Shown here: positions 1 through 6,665 of the stretch, in pieces | Layout: each line of letters starts with the position of its first letter | Numbering within the stretch: position 1 is the first letter of the stretch | NCBI GenBank assembly: GCA_030601755.1 | Contig: JAUWBF010000019.1 | Coordinates: 1-48,205, forward strand | Origin: Verrucomicrobiota bacterium | Lineage (GTDB): Bacteria; Verrucomicrobiota; Verrucomicrobiia; Opitutales; Opitutaceae | Direction of reading: 5' to 3' | Length of the DNA stretch: 48,205 nt | Notes under the pieces: model-generated | What the model was told of the DNA's origin: nothing | The model's database searches: none | What the model saw: only the letters and a program-made list of their open reading frames with translations | Program-made: the position numbers and the translations under genes

Positions 1-137
1 CGGGGCTCGGCCTGTCGATCTCGCGCGACCTGGCCCGCCTGCTCGGCGGCGACATCACCGTGGAGCGCCGCACCGCCGGGACGACCTTCATCGTCGAGAT
101 CACCGCCCCCGCCGCCCCGTCGGACGGCGTGGTGTGA
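1..137 (+). CDS. Sensor histidine kinase, C-terminal end (partial)
   Basis: The reading frame entering from the left edge encodes about 44 residues starting GLGLSISRDLARLLGGDI and stopping at TGA 135-137. The GLGLSIS stretch is the G2 box of a GHKL-type ATPase domain, and the following TAGTTFIVEI strand is the usual last beta strand of a histidine kinase catalytic domain. The sensor and HisKA parts lie outside the window, so the signal cannot be named. No response regulator follows it: the next gene runs towards it from the other strand. Confidence 0.85.
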   Translation, partial: GLGLSISRDLARLLGGDITVERRTAGTTFIVEITAPAAPSDGVV

Positions 138-208
138 ACCGAATCACCGCTCTACGGCGAACTCATCCACTCACCGATGACATTTCACACAAAGCCATGC
201 TTGGTTGA

Positions 209-287
209 GGTGGAGCGACTTGTCCCCAAGGCGCTCGTTGGACGCGCTCGTGCGGTTCTCGAACGCGTTGGGGACAACGCGTTCACC
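209..287. repeat. REP-like inverted pair, GGTG / TTGTCCCC-loop family
   Basis: Two hairpins face each other. On the plus strand, GGTG at 209 is followed by an imperfect GAGCG/CGCTC stem around CTTGTCCCCAAG. On the minus strand, GGTG at 287 is followed by AACGCG-TTGTCCCCAA-CGCGTT. The same loop with other stems recurs at 42717-42744, 42790-42817 and 44189-44216. The pair lies 20 nt beyond the stop of the M3 peptidase gene and fills most of the gap to the kinase end. It probably works as a transcription or RNA-decay boundary (inference). Confidence 0.7.
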
Positions 288-306
288 TTTCATAACCGAT
301 CCTGGC

Positions 307-2379
307 TCACGCCGGTTGCAGCAGGCCGCAGCGGATGAGCAGGGCGTCGGGGTCGGGGTCGCGGCCGAGGAAGCGGCGGAAGAGCACCGCGGGGTCCTCG
401 GAGTTGCCCTTGCTGAGGATGTGGTCGACGAAGGACCGGCCGGCCTCGCGGCTAAAAACGCCTTCCTTCTTGAAGCGCGTGAAGGCGTCGGCCTCCAGCA
501 CCTCGGCCCACTTGTAGGAGTAGTAGCCGGCGCCGTAGCCGACCGGGTCGGCGAAGAGGTGCGTGAAGCGGTTGACGATCGGACGGCCGGGCGGCTCGGT
601 CGGAATAAAGGTCTCGGCGATCTCGTTGCGGATCTTGGCGACGAGGTCGCCCTCAAAAAACTCCGGCGCACGGCGGTGCAGGATGAGGTCCATCTTGGCG
701 AACTGGACCTGGCGCATGGTGGCGTTGGCCGAGCGGAAATTGCGCGCGGAGGTCATCCGGTCGAAGAGCGCCTGTGGGATCGGCTCGCCGGTCTGGTAGT
801 GGCGGGCGAACAGGTCGAGGCTCTCGCGTTCCCAGCACCAGTTTTCCATGATCTGCGAGGGCAGCTCGACGAAGTCCCACGCGACGTTGACGCCGTTGAG
901 CGACTTGACCGGCACCTCGCCGAGCAGGTGGTGCAGCAGGTGGCCGAACTCGTGGAAAATGGTCTCGACCTCGCGGTGGGTGAGCAGCGCGGGGTGGTCG
1001 TCGGCGGGCGGCGTGAGGTTGCCGCAGATGTAGCCGAGGTGCGGCGCGCGGGTGCCGTCGGGGCGCGGTCCGCCGGTGACGAGGTAGCCCATCCAGGCGC
1101 CGCCGCGCTTGGACTCGCGCGGATGCCAGTCGGCGTAGAACGAGCCGACGTGGCGGCCGGCTTCGTCATGGATATCGTAATACGTGACCTCGGGATGCCA
1201 GACGGGCACGTCGCCCGCGGCGTGCGCGGTGATGCGCAGGCCGAAGATGCGCGCGGCCAGTTCGAACAGGCCGGGGATCACGCGGTTCATCGGCAGGTAA
1301 GGACGCAGGGCCTCGTCGTCGAAGTCGTGGCGCTCCTTGCGCAGCTTCTCCGCCCAGTAGCCGACCTCCCAAGCCTTGAGCGGAGCGGGCTCGGCGCCGG
1401 TCTTGGAAGCCTTGTAGGCCTCGAGCTCGGCGTGCTCGGCGGCAAAGGACTCGGTGCAACGGGCTTGCAGGTCGGTGATGAAGGCGAGCGCGGCGCCGCC
1501 GGAGCGGGCCATGCGGCGCTGGAGCACGAGGTCGGCGAAGTCGGCCTGGCCGAGCAGCTCGGCCTTTTCCTGGCGCAGGCGGAGAATGCGTTGCACGAGC
1601 GGCGCGTTGTCATGCGGTTCGGCTGAGCCGACGGCGGTCGAGGCGGCCCAGACCTCGCGGCGCAGTTCCTCGTCCTCGGCGTAGAGCATCACGGGCTCGA
1701 GCGACGGGTAGTGCAGCGTGAAGCGCCAGACCGGCTTTTCGTCGGTGCCGAGGTTTTTGGAGGTCGCGCTGCGGCGGGCGGCGGCTACGGCGTGGGCGGG
1801 CAGGCCGCGCAGGCGGGACTCGTCCTCGATGAGGAGCTGCCAGGCGTTGGTGGCGTCGAGCACGTTCTCGGAATACTTTTGGGTGACCTCGGCGAGTTCG
1901 CCTTGGAGAGCCTCGAGGCGGGCGCGCCGGTCGTCGGGCAGGTCGGCGCCGGCCTGGACGAAGTCGTTGACGGTCTCGTCGAGCAGGCGGCGGTAAACGC
2001 CGGTTACGGACTCGGCGGCGGGCGACTCGGCGAAGGCCTTGAGCCGGGCCCAGAGCGCGGGGTTGAGCGGGATGCGCGCGTAGAAGGCGGACACCTTCGG
2101 CAGCATGGCGTTGTGCGCGGCGCGCAGCTCGGGCGAGTCGGCGACGGACTGGAGGTGTCCCACGCGCCCCCAGGCCTGGGTGAGCGACTCGGCGGCGGCC
2201 TCGAGCGCGAGGAAGGTGTTATCAAACGTGACCGCGTCGAGCGGCAACGCGGCGATGGCGTCGATGGCGGCCTGCCCCTCGGTCAGCGCGGCCTCGATGG
2301 CGGGCTGGATTTGGTCGGGGGTGTGCGACGACCAGTTGATGTGGAAGGCGGGATCGAGAAAGGGATTGGCGGAGGACAC
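307..2379 (-). CDS. M3-family metallopeptidase (oligopeptidase A / Dcp-like)
   Basis: A 690-residue cytosolic zinc endopeptidase of the thimet oligopeptidase family, which trims short peptides and cleaved signal peptides. The zinc site is visible: HEFGH at residues 476-480, with the third ligand expected at Glu505 in DFVELPSQIMENW, a signature of the clan. The length matches the PrlC/OpdA group (about 680). The chosen GTG start at 2379 gives VSSANPFLDPAFHINW, which looks like the family N-terminus. A TTG codon in frame at 2418 adds 13 residues with no family character and coincides with a TTGACA box, so it is more likely promoter than protein. Monocistronic, with REP pairs on both sides. Whether it is prlC or dcp cannot be decided from sequence alone. 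Confidence 0.93.
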   Translation of the reverse strand: MSSANPFLDPAFHINWSSHTPDQIQPAIEAALTEGQAAIDAIAALPLDAVTFDNTFLALEAAAESLTQAWGRVGHLQSVADSPELRAAHNAMLPKVSAFYARIPLNPALWARLKAFAESPAAESVTGVYRRLLDETVNDFVQAGADLPDDRRARLEALQGELAEVTQKYSENVLDATNAWQLLIEDESRLRGLPAHAVAAARRSATSKNLGTDEKPVWRFTLHYPSLEPVMLYAEDEELRREVWAASTAVGSAEPHDNAPLVQRILRLRQEKAELLGQADFADLVLQRRMARSGGAALAFITDLQARCTESFAAEHAELEAYKASKTGAEPAPLKAWEVGYWAEKLRKERHDFDDEALRPYLPMNRVIPGLFELAARIFGLRITAHAAGDVPVWHPEVTYYDIHDEAGRHVGSFYADWHPRESKRGGAWMGYLVTGGPRPDGTRAPHLGYICGNLTPPADDHPALLTHREVETIFHEFGHLLHHLLGEVPVKSLNGVNVAWDFVELPSQIMENWCWERESLDLFARHYQTGEPIPQALFDRMTSARNFRSANATMRQVQFAKMDLILHRRAPEFFEGDLVAKIRNEIAETFIPTEPPGRPIVNRFTHLFADPVGYGAGYYSYKWAEVLEADAFTRFKKEGVFSREAGRSFVDHILSKGNSEDPAVLFRRFLGRDPDPDALLIRCGLLQPA

Positions 2380-2389
2380 GTTGCGGGAA

Positions 2390-2418
2390 ATGACCCGCCC
2401 GCCGGGCAAAAGTGTCAA
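2390..2418 (-). promoter_or_regulatory. Possible promoter of the M3 peptidase gene
   Basis: On the minus strand, TTGACA (2418-2413) is followed after 17 nt by GGTCAT (2395-2390), ten bases before the GTG at 2379. The -35 box is perfect and the -10 box is poor. If used, the transcript would have almost no leader. Confidence 0.25.
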
Positions 2419-2436
2419 ACGGAGAATCGGCGAAAC

Positions 2437-2516
2437 GGAGAACGGACATTCCTGTCCGTTCCGCGCAGGGAGGTGCCGGCCGTTCCGACGTGAACGGGCA
2501 GGAATGTCCGTTCTCC
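2437..2516. repeat. REP-like inverted pair, GGAG / TTCC-loop family
   Basis: Plus strand: GGAG at 2437 is followed by the perfect hairpin AACGGACA-TTCC-TGTCCGTT. Minus strand: GGAG at 2516 is followed by AACGGACA-TTCC-TGCCCGTT. The pair sits 4 nt past the stop of the 6-phosphogluconolactonase gene. The same family occurs at 8861-8974, and at 44154-44255 with a GC-only stem. Confidence 0.8.
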
Positions 2517-2520
2517 TTGC

Positions 2521-3255
2521 TCAGAGCCGGGCGGCGGCGGGTTCGTCGACCAGCCAGACGACGCGGTCGGCGCAGGTCTTGAGGAGTTGCGACGGCACGT
2601 TGAGCACGTCGGCGGGACCGCGATGCACGCGGTGCAGGGCCTCGGCCTTGCCGGCACCGAGCGCCATGACGACGATCAGGCCGCAGGCGCGCAGGCCGGT
2701 GGGCGTGATGGTGAGGCGCCAGCCCTTGCCGGGGACTTCTTGCCCGCCGAAGAGCAGGCCGCCGTCGTCCTTGAGCAGAGGTGTCTGCGGAAAGAGCGAG
2801 GCCGTGTGGCAGTCGTCGCCCATGCCGAGGAAGCACACGTCGTAGGCGCGGCCGGGGCCGGAGAGGATGAGCATGGTCTTGCGGTAGGCCTCGGCGGCCT
2901 CGGCCACGGGCCAGGCGACCATCCAGGGATGACGGCGGTCGGTGGGCACGGAGAGCGGGTTGAGCAGCTGACGCTCGGCGTTGCCGAAGTTGCTCTCGTT
3001 GCTCGAGAGGAGCACATGGCGCTCGTCGCTGACGGTGAAGTGAGTATCGCGCAGGACAGCCTCGGGCAGGGTCTTGTTCTCCGCGCACCAAGCGTAGAAG
3101 GCGGCCGGCGTGCTGCCGCCGGTGAGGGCCCAGGTAAAGACTCCGGGGCCGGTGCGCTTGGCGTGGGCGTCGGCGGTCAGGCGGACGGCCTCTTGGAAAA
3201 GTTCATCGCGCGTGCCGGCGATGACGCGGCCGAAGTCGGAGGGAATTTCGCGCAT
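2521..3255 (-). CDS. pgl: 6-phosphogluconolactonase
   Basis: Hydrolyses 6-phosphoglucono-1,5-lactone to 6-phosphogluconate, the second step of the oxidative pentose phosphate pathway. The 244-residue length and the ALTGGSTPAAFY phosphate-binding loop are typical of the DevB/SOL (NagB-like) type rather than the beta-propeller YbhE type. Further family marks are the VSDERHVL strand, LGMGDDCHTASLFP and the ALGAGKAEAL helix. The start MREIPSDFGRV at 3255 fits; the frame stays open upstream but carries no family sequence. It is the last gene of a zwf-opcA-pgl cluster on the minus strand, about 110 nt after opcA, and the GGAG hairpin pair immediately follows its stop. Confidence 0.93.
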   Translation of the reverse strand: MREIPSDFGRVIAGTRDELFQEAVRLTADAHAKRTGPGVFTWALTGGSTPAAFYAWCAENKTLPEAVLRDTHFTVSDERHVLLSSNESNFGNAERQLLNPLSVPTDRRHPWMVAWPVAEAAEAYRKTMLILSGPGRAYDVCFLGMGDDCHTASLFPQTPLLKDDGGLLFGGQEVPGKGWRLTITPTGLRACGLIVVMALGAGKAEALHRVHRGPADVLNVPSQLLKTCADRVVWLVDEPAAARL

Positions 3256-3338
3256 GGTGGTTAAATGACGGGTGATGGACGGAGGGCGGAGGCGTCGGCG
3301 ACGAACTCGGCGTAGAGGCCGTGCGACGTTTCTGGATA

Positions 3339-3361
3339 CGCCGCTTGGAAAGCGGCGCTCC
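3339..3361 (-). repeat. REP-like single hairpin, CCCAAGGAG-CGCCG family
   Basis: Read on the minus strand: CCCCAAGGAG then a CGCCGCTT/AAGCGGCG hairpin. It abuts the stop codon of opcA (TGA at 3370-3368). Sister copies with altered inner stem or loop are at 42672-42695 and 42861-42882. Confidence 0.65.
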
Positions 3362-3367
3362 TTGGGG

Positions 3368-4360
3368 TCAGAAGAACATCGCCTCGGACAGGGCGGCCTC
3401 GGGGCTGAGCAGTCCGATGGCGCCGGAAACCTCGACCGGGCCGTCGCCGAACTCGGCGACCGTGCGGGCGCAACCCTGGTTGAAGTTGCCGCTCCACACA
3501 AAGCGGTGGCCGTTGAGGTTGTAGGTGAATTGCAGGCTGAGCGTGCCGGTGGCCGCGCCGTCGGCGGCACGGAGGGTTTCGCCAAGCTGGTCGGCGGTGG
3601 CGCCGCAGACGACGAGGCGCTTTTTCGCCCAGCCGAGCAACACGCGGGCCTCGGCGGCGAAGTCGGGCGAGTGTTCGGCGACGAGACCGGTCAGGCCGCG
3701 CACAAGCAGTTCGGGTGAATAGCCGCTGAGGAACTGGCCGATGGCCTGGCGCACGTGCAGGAGACGGGCGTGGGCGAGGTCGCGCACGGCGACGTTTTCC
3801 GGCCACGGGTAGTCGGTGGCGTCGGCGGGCGCGAGGGCGCTGTCGAAGAGCACGCGCTTGGAGCGGCGCAGGAGGTATTGGTAGTCGTTGAGCCGGGTGG
3901 TCGACGAGAAGCGGTGGGCCCAGTAGTAGAGCGGCAGGTCGGTCGAGAGGCAGACGCTGACCTGGCTCTCGAGGAAGCGGCGCGCGGACATCGGATAGCT
4001 GAGCATCACGAACTCGCAGCAGCGCATGTCACCCTTGGTTTTGCCGGGGTGGCACTCGCCGTAGATCTTGGCGCGGAACTCGGTGCCGGACTCGTCCTCG
4101 GGCATCGGGCAGAGCACGACGACGCGACAGGGGTAGCGCTTGGAGAAGCGCACGGCGGTCTGGAACTGGGCGGCGGCGTCCTCGGCGCTGGTCTTGTAGC
4201 CGAGGTGGAGGACGAAGTTGACCTGGGTGGCCTTGGTGTCGTCGGACGCGGGGGCGGGGCCGCCGTTGTCGGCGGTGGTGGCCCACATTTTGGCGAGGCT
4301 CTTGGAGATGGAGCCGACGGGGACCTCGAGACCGGGGAGAGCGTTGAAGATGGCGGGCAT
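3368..4360 (-). CDS. opcA: Glucose-6-phosphate dehydrogenase assembly protein OpcA
   Basis: 330 residues resembling the OpcA family, known from cyanobacteria and actinobacteria as an assembly factor or redox-sensitive activator of G6PDH. Visible family traits are a central block where an early Asn/Val-rich strand is followed by RYPCRVVVLCP and a conserved Cys pair (MRCCEFVML). After these comes a DLPLYYWAHR segment matching the family's sDLPv.lWw motif. It lies between zwf and pgl, the same partner set as in cyanobacteria, which supports the call strongly. Start MPAIFNALPG at 4360; an upstream in-frame Met lies within repeat sequence. Several Cys residues could serve redox control (inference). 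A REP hairpin touches the stop codon. Confidence 0.85.
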   Translation of the reverse strand: MPAIFNALPGLEVPVGSISKSLAKMWATTADNGGPAPASDDTKATQVNFVLHLGYKTSAEDAAAQFQTAVRFSKRYPCRVVVLCPMPEDESGTEFRAKIYGECHPGKTKGDMRCCEFVMLSYPMSARRFLESQVSVCLSTDLPLYYWAHRFSSTTRLNDYQYLLRRSKRVLFDSALAPADATDYPWPENVAVRDLAHARLLHVRQAIGQFLSGYSPELLVRGLTGLVAEHSPDFAAEARVLLGWAKKRLVVCGATADQLGETLRAADGAATGTLSLQFTYNLNGHRFVWSGNFNQGCARTVAEFGDGPVEVSGAIGLLSPEAALSEAMFF

Positions 4361-4379
4361 CGGTGTGGGGAAAATTACC

Positions 4380-4469
4380 AAAGGCCAAAAATCCAAATCA
4401 CAAATTCAACCACATGGGATGTGTTTGAGCGACTGGTTTGGCGTTTGGAATTTTCTGGATTTGGAATTT
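4380..4469. repeat. AT-rich inverted repeat between opcA and zwf
   Basis: The left arm AAGGCCAAAAATCCAAATC and a right arm of TTTGGCGTTTGG- and GGATTTGGAATTT-like sequence face each other around CACATGGGATGTG. This AAATCC/CCAAAC-rich style is unlike the surrounding GC-rich DNA. A related single copy precedes the Ldh gene at 22871-22910. It lies inside the zwf-opcA gap, so it would be part of the transcript. Confidence 0.55.
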
Positions 4470-4484
4470 CGCGCGCAGCGCGTC

Positions 4485-6023
4485 TCAGGGTTGGCGCCAG
4501 ACGTGGTTGTTGGCGGCGAGCAGGGCGTCGGCGTTGGCCGGGCCCCAGGAGCCGGCGGCGTAGCTGTCCATGCCCTCGCGGCCGGCGGCGGCCCACGCTT
4601 CGAGCACGGGCGTGTAGAGTTTCCAGGACGTCTCGGCCTCGTCGCCGCGGATGAAGAGCGTGCCGTCGCCGATCATGGCGTCGAGCACGAGGCGCTCGTA
4701 GGCCTCGGGGGTGTTGGACCCGAAGGTGGCCGAGTAGCGGAAGTTCATCTTCACGGGCTGGGTGCGGGTCTCGAGGCCGGGGACCTTGCCGTTGAGGATG
4801 AGGCTGAGGCCCTCGTCGGGCTGGATCTGGAAGGAGAGCGTGTTGGGCGCGAGGTTGAAGCGCTCGCTCTCGGCGAAGAGGGTGCCCGGGGGACGCTTGA
4901 ACTGGACGGCGATCTCGGTGACGCGGCGGGCCATGCGTTTGCCGGAGCGCAGGTAGAAGGGCACGCCCTGCCAACGCCAGTTGTTGATCGAGAGACGGAT
5001 GGCGGCGTAGGTCTCGGTGGCGGACTGCGGGTTGATGCCTTCCTCGGAGAGATAGCCGGGGGCCTGCTTGCCGCCCATCATGCCGTCGGCGTATTGGGCG
5101 CGGGCGACGTCGCCGCTGGGGCCGAGGTTGAGGGGCTGGATGGCCTTGAGCAGCTTGACCTTCTCGTCGCGCACGTCCTCGGCGGAGAGGGACACGGGCG
5201 GCTCCATGGCGGTCAGGGCGACCAGCTGCATGGTGTGGTTCTGGATCATGTCGCGGAGCGCGCCGCTCTGCTCGTAGTAGCCGCCGCGGGTGCCGACGCC
5301 GACCTCCTCGGCCACGGTGATCTGCACGGACTCGATGTAGCGGCGGTTCCAGAGCGGCTCGAAGATGGAGTTGGCGAAGCGCTGCACGAGCAGGTCCTGC
5401 ACGGTCTCCTTGCCGAGGTAGTGATCGATCCGATACACCTGATGCTCTTCGAAGACCTGGCGGATGGTGGTGTTGAGCTTGAGGGCGGAGGCAAGGTCCT
5501 TGCCGAAGGGTTTTTCGATGATGACCTTCGAGTGGTTGGGCTGGCCGAGGTATTTGGAGGCCAGGCCGCTGGAGCCGAGATTCAACAGGATCGGCGCGAA
5601 GACCGAGGGCGGGGTCGAGATGTAGAAGAGCGTCTGGAGCTCGCGGCCGAGTTTCTTCTCGAGGCCGGCGATGTGGGCGGCGAGGCGTTTGAAGGCCTCG
5701 GGATCGTCGTAGCCGCCGGCGACGTAGCTGGTGCGCTCGACGACCTGTTGCCAGACGTCGTTGTTGAGCTCGCGGCGCGAAAACTCCTTGATCGCCGAGG
5801 TGGCGACCTCGCGAAACTCGGCGTCGGGGATCTCCTTGCGGCCATAGCCAACGAGGTAGAAGTCGGACGGCAGGAGGTTGTCGTAACCGAGGTTGTAGAT
5901 CGCGGGGATCAGCTTGCGCGCGGTCAAGTCACCGGACGCGCCGAAGATGACGATCACCGTGGGCGGGGTGCCGCGGTGCTTGCTCAAGCCTTGTAGGAAC
6001 GGATGACGTTGGGCTTCGGACAT
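4485..6023 (-). CDS. zwf: Glucose-6-phosphate 1-dehydrogenase
   Basis: Oxidises glucose-6-phosphate to 6-phosphogluconolactone with NAD(P)+, the entry step of the oxidative pentose phosphate pathway. 512 residues, the normal length. The Rossmann loop GASGDL is at residues 28-33, the substrate signature RIDHYLGKE at 198-206 with catalytic His201, and EKPFGKDL lies upstream of it. Start MSEAQRHPFL at 6023; 15 extra upstream residues in frame look non-coding. First gene of zwf-opcA-pgl, so NADPH production and its assembly factor are probably co-expressed. The 124-nt gap to opcA holds an inverted repeat. Confidence 0.96.
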   Translation of the reverse strand: MSEAQRHPFLQGLSKHRGTPPTVIVIFGASGDLTARKLIPAIYNLGYDNLLPSDFYLVGYGRKEIPDAEFREVATSAIKEFSRRELNNDVWQQVVERTSYVAGGYDDPEAFKRLAAHIAGLEKKLGRELQTLFYISTPPSVFAPILLNLGSSGLASKYLGQPNHSKVIIEKPFGKDLASALKLNTTIRQVFEEHQVYRIDHYLGKETVQDLLVQRFANSIFEPLWNRRYIESVQITVAEEVGVGTRGGYYEQSGALRDMIQNHTMQLVALTAMEPPVSLSAEDVRDEKVKLLKAIQPLNLGPSGDVARAQYADGMMGGKQAPGYLSEEGINPQSATETYAAIRLSINNWRWQGVPFYLRSGKRMARRVTEIAVQFKRPPGTLFAESERFNLAPNTLSFQIQPDEGLSLILNGKVPGLETRTQPVKMNFRYSATFGSNTPEAYERLVLDAMIGDGTLFIRGDEAETSWKLYTPVLEAWAAAGREGMDSYAAGSWGPANADALLAANNHVWRQP

Positions 6024-6157
6024 GATGATGGATGCAGGGATTTGGTTCGCCGTGGCCTTTCCAAGCAAGGCTAATGAGGTGAATTGTCTGAATGAAATGG
6101 ATTAGCCGACTTCATCCAGTCAGGTGCCGCCGGTGCCGCGATCATGCGATGAAGCGA

Positions 6158-6574
6158 TCACGGGAACAGCGGCACGTTCTCGAAATGCAGCACCTCCGGC
6201 GCGGCGCCGTGGCGGGTGGCCACCTCGACAACATCGAAACGATAGGTGCGCGGCTCCTCGGGCAACGCCCGCAGGTAGGCGCGGCAGGCGCGCAGGAGGA
6301 CGGCTTTCTTGCGGCGGTTGACCGTGTAGTAGCCGGGCACGCGCGCGGTGGCCGAGCGGGCTTTCACCTCGACAAAGACCAAGATGCCGTCGCGCTCGGT
6401 GCAGACCAGGTCGATCTCTTCGCGACGATCGGCGGGATTGCGCCAGTTGCGGGCGACAACGCGCAGGCCCTTGGCGCGCAGGTAGTCCGCGGCGACATCC
6501 TCGCCGACCTCGCCGCCGGTCTTCGGCTGGCCGCCCGGCGGAGTCCACAACCACTCGGAGATTTTGGCCCACAT
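6158..6574 (-). CDS. YraN family (UPF0102) putative endonuclease
   Basis: 138 residues with the PD-(D/E)XK-like core of the YraN family. A conserved GEDVAADYL helix is followed by EIDLV (Glu53, Asp55) and FVEVKAR (Glu69, Lys71). The family is widespread and its cellular role is not settled; Holliday-junction-resolvase-like folds are the usual comparison. Single gene on the minus strand, divergent from the PilB-type ATPase gene starting 92 nt away. Confidence 0.9.
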   Translation of the reverse strand: MWAKISEWLWTPPGGQPKTGGEVGEDVAADYLRAKGLRVVARNWRNPADRREEIDLVCTERDGILVFVEVKARSATARVPGYYTVNRRKKAVLLRACRAYLRALPEEPRTYRFDVVEVATRHGAAPEVLHFENVPLFP

Positions 6575-6665
6575 GATGGAGGGTATTTCTATTGCCGCTG
6601 CCCGAGCCCTCTGACAATGCCTGAAAAACCTTAGTCACCGCCAACATACGACCACTTTACGCCCT

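Noticed and set aside
2380-2418. TTG start adding 13 residues to the M3 peptidase
   Set aside because: The added residues are not family-like and the TTG lies in a TTGACA box; the GTG at 2379 gives a better N-terminus.
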